DNA of 64,000 nucleotides from assembly GCF_000577615.1 (NCBI RefSeq), contig NZ_CBXX010000004.1:62001-126000 (forward strand), read 5' to 3'. Below, in pieces: positions 37,537 to 46,701 of the stretch (positions are counted from its first letter, which is position 1; the number at the start of each line of letters is the position of its first letter). The position numbers and the translations under genes are program-made. The notes beneath the pieces are model-generated. The model saw nothing but the letters and a program-made list of their open reading frames with translations. It had not been told where the DNA came from and made no database searches. Source of the stretch: Herbaspirillum sp. RV1423. Lineage in GTDB: Bacteria; Pseudomonadota; Gammaproteobacteria; Burkholderiales; Burkholderiaceae_D.

Positions 37537-38682
37537 ATGCCAGCTCGCAACGTTCCTCCCCGCAGTAACGGCTCGCATGCGAGAACTGCCTCCTTTTTTT
37601 CTTTCAGGCGCGCGCAACGCGCGTTCGGGGATTCGCCCTCGCCGGAAGAACTGATCGGCAAGGGCATACGCTTCGTCAAGCGCATCTACAAACTGCGCAT
37701 GATCGGCTTGTCGATCGGCTTTTTTTGCGTGGCGGCCGCATTCCTGCAAAAACCCGTGGGATGGCCGTTATGGGCGCTGCTGGTTTTCCACGGCTACCTC
37801 TGGCCGCATGCCGCCTACCATCTCGCCCTGAACAACAAAATCCCGTATCGCGCCGAACGTCGCAACCTGGTCGCGGATACCGCCTTCGGCGGTTTCTGGG
37901 TCGTCGCCATGCAAGGCAATCTGGTGCCCAGCGCGGTGATCCTGGCCATGCTCTCGATGGACAACATCGCCGCCGGCGGCACCAGGCTGTTCCTGCGCGG
38001 CCTGGTCGGCAGCGTGGCCGGCGCCTTGCTGGGATTGCTGCTGCTCGATTTCCGTTTCGCACCGCAATCGGACCTGTACACTGTGGTCGCCTGCCTGCCG
38101 ATGCTGGCGCTCTATCCGCTGGCGCTGGGTAAATCGACTTACGACATGTCGAAAAAGCTGGCGGAACGTTCGCGCGAATTCGAGACCGTCAGCCAGCGCG
38201 ACGGCCTCACCGGCCTGCTCAATCGCCGCTACTGGGAAACGCTGCTGATCGAGGAATTCAACATCTGCCATGAAAAGAAGCAGAGTTCCTGCCTGTTGCT
38301 GCTCGATCTGGATCATTTCAAAAGCATCAACGACACGCACGGCCATCTGATCGGCGACGAAGTGTTGAAGAACTTCTCCCGACTGCTGAGGGACAACCTG
38401 CGCATCGACGATTTGATCGGCCGCTACGGCGGCGAGGAGTTCGTCGTCATCCTGCGCGACATCAGCCTGAAGGAAGCGGAGTCGCTGGCCGCACGCCTGA
38501 TCGAACAGGTGCGCCTGCATCGGTCGGCGGAGAATACCTTGTGGGGCTGCACCATCAGCGCCGGCCTGGTGTCTTTCCACGGGGACATGGAGGCGCACTA
38601 CTCATGGCTGCAACGTGCAGACCATGCGATGTACCAGGCCAAGAATCGCGGACGCGACTGTCTGGTGGTGGAAGGCGAATGA
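37537..38682 (+). CDS. MASE2-domain diguanylate cyclase
   Basis: A 381-residue protein. A basic N-terminal extension (about 1-45), MASE2 membrane sensor (about 46-200), then GGDEF domain (about 215-381). The catalytic signature is GGEEF in RYGGEEFVVIL; an RIDD motif five residues before it forms a standard RxxD inhibitory site. It makes cyclic di-GMP at the membrane, resembling AdrA/DgcC. The input signal is unknown. Confidence 0.92.
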   Translation: MPARNVPPRSNGSHARTASFFSFRRAQRAFGDSPSPEELIGKGIRFVKRIYKLRMIGLSIGFFCVAAAFLQKPVGWPLWALLVFHGYLWPHAAYHLALNNKIPYRAERRNLVADTAFGGFWVVAMQGNLVPSAVILAMLSMDNIAAGGTRLFLRGLVGSVAGALLGLLLLDFRFAPQSDLYTVVACLPMLALYPLALGKSTYDMSKKLAERSREFETVSQRDGLTGLLNRRYWETLLIEEFNICHEKKQSSCLLLLDLDHFKSINDTHGHLIGDEVLKNFSRLLRDNLRIDDLIGRYGGEEFVVILRDISLKEAESLAARLIEQVRLHRSAENTLWGCTISAGLVSFHGDMEAHYSWLQRADHAMYQAKNRGRDCLVVEGE

Positions 38683-38728
38683 CGAACACTTCCGTGTCGC
38701 TGCCGTTCATGCAGACAGTTCGCACAAA

Positions 38729-38770
38729 CAAAAAGGCCGATGCGCCATCTCAGGAATGACGCACCGGCCC
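38729..38770 (-). terminator. Intrinsic terminator on the minus strand
   Basis: Read on the minus strand, GGCCGGTGCG pairs with CGCATCGGCC (38735-38769) and is followed by TTTTTGTTTG. It ends the transcript of the small membrane protein and may also stop the diguanylate cyclase message. Confidence 0.7.
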
Positions 38771-38879
38771 CGGGGAAATCAAGGTGGAACGCCCGACGAG
38801 TTACCGGAGCCGCTCCATGCGGACTCCCTCCGGCGTTCCAGCCACCGCCGCTTTCGCAGCGAACGAGCAAGAAAGCTCG

Positions 38880-39062
38880 TTAAATTAGCACTGGCAGTAC
38901 CTCCAGCACTAAAAGCGCTATCAATGCTCCACCCACAGCACCGATCGCACGCAATACCGTCCTCACAAATTTCGATGCCACCGGCACTTCGCCGAACAGC
39001 ACCAACCCGGCAAACGCCATCGGTAAAAAGAACATGAGATTATTCGTGACGATATTCGGCAT
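38880..39062 (-). CDS. Small two-helix membrane protein (60 aa)
   Basis: Starts MPNIVTNNLMFFLPMAFAGL and ends LVLEVLPVLI; two hydrophobic helices are joined by VASKFVRTVLRAIG. A GAGGAG ribosome site lies 10 nt before the ATG at 39062. The stop lies in a small hairpin (AACGAGC/GCTCGTT). It is divergent from the mgtA leader; I do not recognise it, but small membrane proteins near mgtA are worth noting. Confidence 0.6.
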   Translation of the reverse strand: MPNIVTNNLMFFLPMAFAGLVLFGEVPVASKFVRTVLRAIGAVGGALIALLVLEVLPVLI

Positions 39063-39340
39063 GATGTTGTCTCCTCTATTTTCTTTATGGTTTGAGTATA
39101 GGATGCCTGCCGTATAAAACAAGGAGAGTTTCAGCCCGGCATGCCTTGCAACGTACGACCGGCGCAGCTTGCCGCACGATGAGGCGTCACCGGAAGGGTT
39201 GCCGGAACGTATTGCACTCGTCTCCGCGGGCTGGCTCATGAAGTGCGTTCGCCTCGGACAGGACTCATTTGACGAAATGTGCTCCAAGGCCTTGACCGCG
39301 TTCGACGCCCGGGGTTAGAATCCGCCCGTTCTTATTTTTA

Positions 39341-39896
39341 TGGAGTCCCTTTCATGGGCACTTGTTCGAGTGACAGTTGTTGCCGGGAAATTTCCCGGAC
39401 CGCCTCGGCAAGATAACGCAGGACTCCCCTGCCGTCATCTTGCAGGAGCAGATGATGGCATCAGGCCTACGCCGCTTCAGGCGTGTGCTTTTTCCACCAT
39501 ACAACACAGACTAACCCGCGCAGCTCTTCTCGCGCAACGACAATGCATTGCCGTTCGCAAACCGGAGCTACGCACACGATAACCGGCGCTGCGCCTTGTT
39601 GCGCACGCCAGTTTCCGGCACGCCGTTGCCAGCGGATCGCACCGCCGGCAATGTTCCCATGCCGTCAGCAGAACAGATGTCGACGAAAGGGACTTCGCAA
39701 CCTTGCCTGCGGAGTCCCTATGCCTTATTCAGAAAACTAACTCATACCGCGTATCTGTCATCAATATGTCAGGAGGAGTCGTTACAGTTTGACGCTTTCC
39801 TCATTTTTCCCTTTCGATGACTGCACAAACCGGCTTCCTGCGCCGTATCCGACGCGAAGCCGGCCCCGAACTGCTGCAAAGAAAAAGAGCTTCATT
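39341..39896 (+). promoter_or_regulatory. Long structured leader of mgtA, candidate metal-responsive RNA
   Basis: The stretch before mgtA holds several strong paired regions. GGAGTCC (39342-39348) pairs with GGACTCC (39421-39427) and encloses CACT...AGTG, TTGCCG...CGGCAA and the perfect hairpin CCGGGAAATTTCCCGG (39383-39398). A 10-bp stem follows (39431-39440 with 39450-39459), then ACGCC/GGCGT with a run of five T (39489-39493), like an intrinsic terminator. Further down, CATTGCCG (39546-39553) can pair with CGGCAATG (39646-39653), and GGGACT (39689-39694) with AGTCCC (39713-39718). It does not match the M-box consensus that I remember. Function is inferred from place and structure. Confidence 0.55.
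39465..39493 (+). terminator. Terminator-like hairpin inside the mgtA leader
   Basis: ACGCC (39469-39473) and GGCGT (39480-39484), with a weaker outer GC/GC pair, are followed by TTTTT at 39489-39493. It lies about 400 nt before mgtA and could act as an attenuator. Confidence 0.45.
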
Positions 39897-39900
39897 ATGA
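39817..39900 (+). CDS. Possible 27-residue leader peptide overlapping mgtA
   Basis: ATG at 39817 opens MTAQTGFLRRIRREAGPELL then QRKRASL. Its TGA (39898-39900) overlaps the mgtA ATG at 39897 as ATGA. The peptide is basic. There is no good ribosome site close to its ATG; an AGGAGG lies at 39771-39776, 40 nt upstream. Salmonella mgtA has the leader peptide MgtL, so a leader ORF is biologically plausible, but sequence similarity is not evident. Confidence 0.35.
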   Translation: MTAQTGFLRRIRREAGPELLQRKRASL

Positions 39901-42659
39901 ATCTGGATCTGTTGAAAGAAACCTTCGCCGGCTTCATCCGCGCACGCGGCATGGATCGCCACTTCCGCCGCCTTGGCATGGACATGTTCCGCAGCTCGCC
40001 GCTGACCAAGGAAGTCCCACAAACCATCGCCCAAAGCCTGGTCGCCTCGTCGCAGACCGATCTCGACGCGTTGCTGCGCCAACTGCATACCCGCACCGAC
40101 GGCCTGACCGAACAGGAAGCCGACGCCGTCCGCGCCGAAGTCGGCCCCAATGAAGTCGAACACGAAAAGCCGCTGAGCTGGTGGGTCCACCTGTGGCATT
40201 GCTACAAGAACCCGTTCAACCTGCTGCTGACCGTGCTGGCTGCGGTGTCGTACTACACTGAAGATATGAAGGCCACCATCGTGATCGGCTCGATGGTGAT
40301 CCTGTCGACGCTGATGCGTTTCATCCAGGAATCGCGCTCCAACAACGCCGCCGACAAGCTCAAGGAAATGGTCAGCAACACCGCCACCGTGATCCGCCAT
40401 GACGTCGTGCAGGACATCGCCGAAGAAGCTCAGCGCTACTTCGACGTCACGCTGCATCCGAAAGGCGCCAAGCGCATCGAACTGCCGATCAAGAAGCTGG
40501 TGCCGGGCGACATCGTGCAATTGTCCGCCGGCGACATGATCCCGGCCGACCTGCGCCTGCTGTCCGCCAAGGACCTGTTCGTCAGCCAGGCCGCCATGAC
40601 CGGCGAATCGCTGCCGGTGGAAAAATTCGCCGAGCATCGCGGCGCCGACGCCAGCAACCCGCTGGAGTTGGACAACCTGTGCTTCATGGGCACCAACGTG
40701 GTCAGCGGTTCAGCCACCGCCGTCGTCCTGACCACCGGCAAGCGCACTTACTTCGGCACCCTGGCCGAACGCGTCACTTCGACCGACCGCGAGCCCACCG
40801 CCTTCCAATCCGGCGTCAACAAGGTCAGTTGGTTGCTGATCCGTTTCATGCTGGTAATGACGCCGATCGTCTTCTTCATCAACGGCTACACCAAGGGCGA
40901 CTGGGTCGAGGCCTTCCTGTTCGGTCTGTCGATTGCGGTCGGCCTGACGCCGGAAATGCTGCCGATGATCGTCACCTCGACGCTGGCCAAGGGCGCGGTC
41001 GCCTTGTCGCGCAAGAAAGTCATCGTCAAGCGCCTCGACGCGATCCAGAACTTCGGCGCCATGGACGTGCTGTGCACCGACAAGACCGGCACCCTGACGC
41101 AGGACAAGATTTTCCTCGAACGCCATACCGGCATCCTCGGGGAACCCAACGACGAAGTGCTGCAATACGCGTACCTCAACAGTTTCTACCAGACCGGCCT
41201 GAAGAATCTGCTCGACGTGGCCGTGCTGGAACACGCCGAACTGCAGCGCGAAATGGCGATCGCCTCAGCCTACCGCAAAGTCGATGAAATCCCGTTCGAC
41301 TTCCAACGCCGCCGCATGTCGGTGGTAGTCAGCGAACGTGAAGACCACCATGAACTGATCTGCAAAGGCGCGGTGGAAGAAATCGTCTCGATCTGCACCC
41401 ACGCGCGCAACAACGGCGAGATCGTGCCGTTCACGCCGGAACTGCTGGCCGAAATCCGCGAAACCACAGCCAGCCTCAATGCTGAAGGCCTGCGGGTGGT
41501 AGCGGTCGCCGCCAAGGATCTGCCGCCAACCAAGGAAACGTACAGCGTCGCCGACGAATCGGACCTGGTGCTGATCGGCTACATCGCCTTCCTCGATCCG
41601 CCGAAAGAATCGACGGAACCTGCGTTGACAGCGCTACGCGAACACGGCGTGACGGTCAAGATCCTGACCGGCGACAACGAACTGGTGACCGCCAAGATCT
41701 GCCGCGAGGTCGGTCTCGAAGTCGACGGCATGCTGCTCGGTTCGCAAGTGGAAAAAATGACCGATGCCGAGTTGTCGATTGCGGTGGAAAAAACCACCGT
41801 CTTCGCCAAGCTCAGCCCGACGCACAAGGAACGCATCGTGCGCGTGCTGCACGACAAGGGTCACGTGGTCGGTTTCATGGGCGACGGCATCAACGATGCG
41901 CCTGCCTTGCGCGCGGCCGACATCGGCATTTCGGTCGATACGGCAGTCGATATCGCTAAGGAAGCCGCTGACCTGATCCTGCTCGAAAAGAGCCTGATGG
42001 TGCTCGAAGAAGGCGTGCTGGAAGGCCGCAAGACCTTCTCCAACATGCTCAAATACATCAAGATGACTGCCAGCTCCAACTTCGGCAACGTCTTCTCGGT
42101 GCTGGTGGCGAGCGCCTTCCTGCCCTTCCTGCCGATGCTGCCTTTGCATCTGCTGGTACAGAACCTGCTGTACGACGTGTCGCAAATTTCCATCCCGTTC
42201 GACAACGTCGACAAGGAATTCCTGGAAAAGCCGCAGCGCTGGAATCCGGGTGAAATCGGCCGCTTCATGGTGTTCTTCGGTCCGGTCAGCTCGATCTTCG
42301 ACATCAGCACGTTTGCGCTGATGTGGTATGTGTTCGGCGCCAATTCGCCCGATCATCAAACCCTGTTCCAGTCCGGCTGGTTCATCGAAGGCCTGCTGTC
42401 GCAGACGCTGATCGTACACATGATCCGCACCAGGCGCATTCCGTTCATCCAGAGCCGTGCCTCGTGGCCGCTGATGGGCATGACGCTGATCATCATGTGC
42501 ATCGGCATCATCCTGCCAATGTCGCCGCTGGCCAGCTACTTCAAGCTGCAAGCGCTGCCGCTGAGCTACTTCCCGTGGCTGTTGGCGATCCTGATCGCGT
42601 ACGGCGCGCTGATCCAGTTGATGAAGAAGTGGTACACCCGGCGCTACGGCTGGCAATGA
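39897..42659 (+). CDS. mgtA: P-type ATPase magnesium importer MgtA
   Basis: A 920-residue P3B-type ATPase. Actuator motif TGES in AAMTGESLPVEK, phosphorylation motif DKTGTLT in VLCTDKTGTLTQDK, hinge GDGINDAPALRAADIG. About ten membrane segments. It imports Mg2+ when it is scarce. The ATG at 39897 gives the family N-terminus; a TTG at 39789, 12 nt after AGGAGG, would add 36 basic/proline-rich residues in frame and cannot be excluded. Confidence 0.93.
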   Translation: MNLDLLKETFAGFIRARGMDRHFRRLGMDMFRSSPLTKEVPQTIAQSLVASSQTDLDALLRQLHTRTDGLTEQEADAVRAEVGPNEVEHEKPLSWWVHLWHCYKNPFNLLLTVLAAVSYYTEDMKATIVIGSMVILSTLMRFIQESRSNNAADKLKEMVSNTATVIRHDVVQDIAEEAQRYFDVTLHPKGAKRIELPIKKLVPGDIVQLSAGDMIPADLRLLSAKDLFVSQAAMTGESLPVEKFAEHRGADASNPLELDNLCFMGTNVVSGSATAVVLTTGKRTYFGTLAERVTSTDREPTAFQSGVNKVSWLLIRFMLVMTPIVFFINGYTKGDWVEAFLFGLSIAVGLTPEMLPMIVTSTLAKGAVALSRKKVIVKRLDAIQNFGAMDVLCTDKTGTLTQDKIFLERHTGILGEPNDEVLQYAYLNSFYQTGLKNLLDVAVLEHAELQREMAIASAYRKVDEIPFDFQRRRMSVVVSEREDHHELICKGAVEEIVSICTHARNNGEIVPFTPELLAEIRETTASLNAEGLRVVAVAAKDLPPTKETYSVADESDLVLIGYIAFLDPPKESTEPALTALREHGVTVKILTGDNELVTAKICREVGLEVDGMLLGSQVEKMTDAELSIAVEKTTVFAKLSPTHKERIVRVLHDKGHVVGFMGDGINDAPALRAADIGISVDTAVDIAKEAADLILLEKSLMVLEEGVLEGRKTFSNMLKYIKMTASSNFGNVFSVLVASAFLPFLPMLPLHLLVQNLLYDVSQISIPFDNVDKEFLEKPQRWNPGEIGRFMVFFGPVSSIFDISTFALMWYVFGANSPDHQTLFQSGWFIEGLLSQTLIVHMIRTRRIPFIQSRASWPLMGMTLIIMCIGIILPMSPLASYFKLQALPLSYFPWLLAILIAYGALIQLMKKWYTRRYGWQ

Positions 42660-42691
42660 TGCAGAAGTAACGACGTAGCAGTTCCGACAAA

Positions 42692-42728
42692 AAAACGGGA
42701 TGTGTGCAAACACATCCCGTTTTGTTTT
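42692..42728. terminator. Bidirectional intrinsic terminator after mgtA
   Basis: AAAACGGGATGTG (42692-42704) pairs with CACATCCCGTTTT (42711-42723), followed by GTTTT. It lies between convergent mgtA and the DUF1345 gene. Confidence 0.88.
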
Positions 42729-42748
42729 AGTATCCGGAAAATCGAAAA

Positions 42749-43402
42749 TCAGCCTGCCAGCCCCGCTGCGATATTGATCGACAAACCGAGAATCGCCGCA
42801 TTGAACAGGAAGCCGATCACCGAATGCGCCAGCACGGTCTTGCGCAACGCCCGCGTTCCGACGCACACGTCGGAGGTCTGCACCGCCACGCTGATGGTGA
42901 AAGAGAAATACAGGAAATCCCAATAGTCCGGATTCTTCTCGCCGTCTGCAAAACGCAGCGGCTGCTCGGCATCGTCGTCTTCGCTGTAGAACAGCCGCGC
43001 ATAATGCAAGGTGAAGATGGTGCCGATCAGGAACCAAGAGCCCAGCACCGTGCCCCCGGTAAACGCGTAATGCCACAATCTGTCGCTATCACCCAGATGC
43101 GATGCGCCGACAAGTTCGATGGCGATCGCCGCCAGGCTGGCGATTGCCGCCACGCACACCGTGACAAGCACGAGTTGCGCGCTTTCGTCCTCAGTCTCTG
43201 CCAGCCGTTTGACGTCGATGGCCTTGGCGCGGACCATCATGATCCAGATCGACGACAGGTAACACGCGACGCCGGCATTCCAGCCCACCAACAGGCGCGT
43301 CACAGTCGCACCGCTCGGCCAGAGCCAATATGCCACAACGCCGATGACAGCGGCGATCAGCAAACGTGGATGGACCTGGACGATATGACGGGCAACGGAC
43401 AT
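42749..43402 (-). CDS. DUF1345-family membrane protein
   Basis: A 217-residue membrane protein with about five helices. [19 protein letters not shown] followed by [19 protein letters not shown] is the DUF1345 signature and looks like a potassium-channel pore-like segment. Start taken at the ATG 43402 ([10 protein letters not shown]); a TTG at 43420 would add six residues. Function unknown. Confidence 0.82.
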   Translation of the reverse strand: MSVARHIVQVHPRLLIAAVIGVVAYWLWPSGATVTRLLVGWNAGVACYLSSIWIMMVRAKAIDVKRLAETEDESAQLVLVTVCVAAIASLAAIAIELVGASHLGDSDRLWHYAFTGGTVLGSWFLIGTIFTLHYARLFYSEDDDAEQPLRFADGEKNPDYWDFLYFSFTISVAVQTSDVCVGTRALRKTVLAHSVIGFLFNAAILGLSINIAAGLAG

Positions 43403-43480
43403 GGCGGATAGGAGCCCCAAGGCTCAGCGTGGTTGAATTGCCGCCACCTTATCATGACTGCCGGCCGCCAGACCCTCCTG

Positions 43481-43960
43481 TCACTTTTTGGAAACGATCC
43501 CGCGCGCGATTTCCTGCGCTTCCTCGAACGACGTGAAGCCGGTGATCGCAAAGCGGTTGCCGGAGAGCGGCGCCGATACCACCGGCGCCGTCAGGACTTC
43601 GCCGTCGATCATGACCGCCATGCGCTGCCGCAGCAATACCCGTGAGGCCAACCCCATGCGGGCGGTGCCGGCCGGCGTCGTCTGGATGACGATCAGAACC
43701 TGGCCGCCGAGGTCTTTTTTGGCATCAGCCAGCGCAACGTCGGCATTGTCGAGCAAGACTTCCGGAGCGATATAGACCGTCGTGCCGGGATCGTCGCGCA
43801 AATTGGCTTTTTGCCAATCCGGGCTTTCGGTCAAGCTGGCGGCATGCACTTCAAAACGCGTGGTCGATTGCGAATGGCCGGTCGCGCAGGCAACCAGGCC
43901 GACGCCCAGCACGAGCGCGGCGATGCCTGCTTTCAAATGGGGCAACATGGCGGCGCGCAT
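43481..43960 (-). CDS. Lipoprotein with SecD/F P1-head-like domain
   Basis: A 159-residue protein. The signal peptide ends in a lipobox-like LVAC (about residue 25). Mature part VYIAPEVLLDNADVALADAK, MAVMIDGEVLTAPVVSAPL and ITGFTSFEEAQEIARGI resembles the P1 head of SecD, here without membrane translocase segments. Its start overlaps the stop of the preceding small gene. It may bind exported peptides, but this is inference. Confidence 0.6.
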   Translation of the reverse strand: MRAAMLPHLKAGIAALVLGVGLVACATGHSQSTTRFEVHAASLTESPDWQKANLRDDPGTTVYIAPEVLLDNADVALADAKKDLGGQVLIVIQTTPAGTARMGLASRVLLRQRMAVMIDGEVLTAPVVSAPLSGNRFAITGFTSFEEAQEIARGIVSKK

Positions 43961-44178
43961 CAGAACTCGTTCTCCTTCAGGGCGCGTTCGGCGCGTTGCC
44001 TGGCGTTTTCCAGCGCTTCCTGCATGGAGCCGAACAGACCGGCCGGAATATAGGTCTCGGCGACTTCGGGTTCGCGCGTCAGGCGCACGAAGACTTGCGC
44101 TTCGAAAACGTCTTCGTCTTTTTTCACCGCGTCGAAACGGGCGATATGGGTTCCGCTTTGTAGGACTTGCTCTGTCAT
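43960..44178 (-). CDS. Small hypothetical protein upstream of the SecD-like lipoprotein
   Basis: A 72-residue protein starting MTEQVLQSGTHIARFDAVKK. Mixed alpha/beta, ending in an acidic/basic helix (MQEALENARQRAERALKEN). AGGTCGT lies before the ATG at 44178. The stop overlaps the next start by one base (A shared), so the two are coupled. I do not recognise the family. Confidence 0.6.
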   Translation of the reverse strand: MTEQVLQSGTHIARFDAVKKDEDVFEAQVFVRLTREPEVAETYIPAGLFGSMQEALENARQRAERALKENEF

Positions 44179-44269
44179 ACGACCTCCATCGGTATCAGCA
44201 CTGATATTGGACCAAGGCATGCCGAACAGGTTCGGTGCAATTTAGGCAGTCGATACCGGCTGCGCGCGA

Positions 44270-45631
44270 TCAGCCTTGGCGCGGAAAACGCACCGTGAAT
44301 ATCGTACCGCAGTTGGCGTTGCCGGAAGTCAGCGTGATTTCGCCGCCGTGGTCTTTGGCGATGTCGCGCACAATGGCGAGGCCGAGGCCGCTGCCGGCGA
44401 TCTTGTCGTCGACGCGATAGAAGCGGTCGAAAATCAGTTCGCGATGTTCGGGGGCGATGCCCGGTCCGGAATCTTCCACCATCAGCAACGTGGCGTCCTC
44501 CTGCTCGCGGCAGCTCACCGTGACCGTGCTTTGCGGCGGCGAATAGCGCACCGCATTGTCGACCAGGTTGTCGATCAGGTCGCGCAGCATGAAACGGTCG
44601 CCCTTCATGCGCGCCGGCTGCAGATCGAAACCGAGGTCGATCTGTTTCTTGTCGGCCTGCTCGATGAAGTGCTGCACCGATTCTTCCACCAGCTTGTCGA
44701 GCGACAGGTCTTCCAGGTGGGTCGGCTTGAAACGGCTGGGTTCGGCGCGCGCCAATGCCAGCAACTGATTGCTCTGCCGCACCATGCGCTCAACCGACGA
44801 CGTCATCAGTTCGGTGGAATGCGCGGTCTCCGGTTCCGCGGCATGGCGCTGGTGCAGCCATTCGAGCTGCAGACGCAAGCCGGTCAGCGGCGTGCGGATC
44901 TGATGCGCCACGTTCGCCAGGAAGTTCTGCTGCGCCGTTGCGCCCTTGCGGATGTTTTCGAGCAGGCTGTTGATGGCGCTGACGACCGGCGTCAGTTCTT
45001 CCGTGGTTTCCTTGAATTCGATCGGCGTCAGATTGTCGTGATTGCGCTGGTCGAGATTTTGCCGCAGTTCACGCAAGGGACTGAGGCCCTTGTTGACCGC
45101 GATCAGCACGATTGCAACGGAAAAGAAAGTCAGCGCGCCATCCATCAGCAACAGCGAGATCAGGATCACGTAGTGGGTCTGGTTGCGCTTGCGGAAGGTC
45201 TCGGCCACACCGATATAAATCGGCGTACGCTCGATGCTGACGTACAGGGCGGCGATACGGACCTGCTCGCCGTTCATCACGCCGTCGTATGTGACCGGCT
45301 CATTGGCGTCGGTGATGTGATTGACCAATGGGAAGTTGCGATCGCCGGCCAACGTCTCGCCGGCGGAGTCGCGCACCACAAAATACATGGTGTCGAAATG
45401 GTCCGAGCGCAGCATCTGCTCGGCCTGCTTGGTCAACTCCAGCGAGGTCTTGCCGCGCACGCGCTTGATCTGCGAGGTCAGCGCCCAGGCGGCATCGGTC
45501 AGACTCTGGTCGAAGGCGTCCTGGGCTGGCAGCCACGCCAGCCAATAGGTCAGGCCGGCGCCGATCAGGTTGACCGCGAGCAACGGCGCAATCAGCCATT
45601 TGAGCAGGTTGAATTTGATGCTGGAACGCAT
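44270..45631 (-). CDS. Sensor histidine kinase, TctE-like
   Basis: A 453-residue kinase. TM1 at about 13-34, periplasmic region of the 2CSK_N type (about 36-160), TM2 at about 168-188, HAMP, HisKA with ANVAHQIRTPLTGLRL (phospho-His), N box DNLVDNAVRYSP, G1 EDSGPGIAPEHRELIFDRF and G2 GSGLGLAIV. It follows the response regulator gene by 52 bp. TctE-like kinases often sense carboxylates; the ligand here is unknown. Confidence 0.9.
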   Translation of the reverse strand: MRSSIKFNLLKWLIAPLLAVNLIGAGLTYWLAWLPAQDAFDQSLTDAAWALTSQIKRVRGKTSLELTKQAEQMLRSDHFDTMYFVVRDSAGETLAGDRNFPLVNHITDANEPVTYDGVMNGEQVRIAALYVSIERTPIYIGVAETFRKRNQTHYVILISLLLMDGALTFFSVAIVLIAVNKGLSPLRELRQNLDQRNHDNLTPIEFKETTEELTPVVSAINSLLENIRKGATAQQNFLANVAHQIRTPLTGLRLQLEWLHQRHAAEPETAHSTELMTSSVERMVRQSNQLLALARAEPSRFKPTHLEDLSLDKLVEESVQHFIEQADKKQIDLGFDLQPARMKGDRFMLRDLIDNLVDNAVRYSPPQSTVTVSCREQEDATLLMVEDSGPGIAPEHRELIFDRFYRVDDKIAGSGLGLAIVRDIAKDHGGEITLTSGNANCGTIFTVRFPRQG

Positions 45632-45683
45632 AAGCTGGTCAATGCGGGAACGAAAAAACCATCGCGGCCTTTTCGTTCATTGC

Positions 45684-46352
45684 TCAGGCTTCGCTTTTTT
45701 CCAGCATGTAGCCGAAGCCGCGGATGGTGCGGATCGCCACGCCCGAGCCCGTCGTCTTGGTACGAATGCGCGAGACATAGACTTCCACCGCATTGAGCGT
45801 GACGTCTTCGCCCCACGGCAGCACGGCGTCAATGATCTGCTGCTTCGAGACCACGCGCGAGGCTTGCTGCATCAGGTATTCCAGCACGGTCCATTCGCGC
45901 ACGGAAAAGTCGACCTTCTTGCCGTCGATCGTGGCGCGTTTGGAAGAAGTATCGAGCGACAGGCCGCCGATGGTCAGTTGCGTCGGCTGCGGACTGCTGC
46001 GTCGGATCAGCGCCTTGATGCGCGCCACCAGTTCGGGCGTGGCGAAAGGCTTGATCAGGTAATCATCGGCACCCAGTTCCAGGCCGTGAACGCGATCGGG
46101 AATCGTGTCGCGCGCAGTCAGCAGCAGCACCGGCATGTTGCTGCCGCGGGCGCGCAGGCGGCGCACCACTTCAAAGCCGTCCAGGCCCGGCAAGCCGATG
46201 TCGAGCACCAGCACCGTGGCGGTGTAGCGCTGCAACAGAGCGTCCGCATCGGTGCCGTTGTTAACCGTATTGACGCTCAATCCATGCGACTTGAGCATGC
46301 GCGACAAGCCGTCGGCCAGCACCAGATCGTCTTCCACCAGCAGAACGTTCAT
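45684..46352 (-). CDS. OmpR-family response regulator, TctD-like
   Basis: A 222-residue regulator. Receiver domain MNVLLVEDDLVLADGLSRML with phospho-acceptor Asp in VLVLDIGLPGLDG and Lys in DDYLIKPFA; winged helix in the C-terminal half (VREWTVLEYLMQQASRVVSK). Partner of the downstream kinase. It is divergent from the fiu locus, but no link to iron is shown. Confidence 0.92.
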   Translation of the reverse strand: MNVLLVEDDLVLADGLSRMLKSHGLSVNTVNNGTDADALLQRYTATVLVLDIGLPGLDGFEVVRRLRARGSNMPVLLLTARDTIPDRVHGLELGADDYLIKPFATPELVARIKALIRRSSPQPTQLTIGGLSLDTSSKRATIDGKKVDFSVREWTVLEYLMQQASRVVSKQQIIDAVLPWGEDVTLNAVEVYVSRIRTKTTGSGVAIRTIRGFGYMLEKSEA

Positions 46353-46701
46353 ATATCAGGACCAGAGTAAGAATGCGGGTTCTTCCGGGAAACCCGCACA
46401 TAGCGAATACGGATAGCAGAGGTTCCCGGCATAAAGATTCTATTGTAGCGCCGGCAATACCGGCAAAAAACCGCTTTCCCGGACGCCATCGTTTTATTTT
46501 CACTACTGTCAGCGTTTCGTCAGTAAATAGTCAGCATATCGACAGCCGCACACTTTAGTCTAGCGGGCAATATATAGAAATGAGAATCGCAATCATCAAC
46601 ATCCAGATTGCATTCCAATCCTGCGCTTACAGCCAGCCAAACGGTGTCATCCGTCGTAGCCAGCCACCCACTTTTGTGACCAACCTGACGAAAACGACCA
46701 C
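46353..46701. other. Divergent promoter region before fiu
   Basis: A 349-bp gap between the response regulator gene and fiu. It contains the Fur-box-like site at 46576-46594 and a small hairpin (CCGG/CCGG near 46453). No gene is evident. Confidence 0.5.
46576..46594. promoter_or_regulatory. Fur-box-like site upstream of fiu
   Basis: AGAAATGAGAATCGCAATC matches the 19-bp Fur consensus at 12 of 19 positions, including AATGA and AATC blocks. It lies 108 bp before the siderophore receptor gene. Iron-regulated repression is expected for this gene pair. Confidence 0.65.

Noticed and set aside
39341-39493. Assignment of the mgtA leader to the M-box riboswitch
   Set aside because: I could not match the conserved M-box core to this sequence; similarity is limited to its place and the presence of stems. 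Left as a candidate of unknown class.
39340-39582. 80-codon frame inside the mgtA leader
   Set aside because: It lies across strong hairpins, has no ribosome site and low coding character, so an RNA role is more likely.
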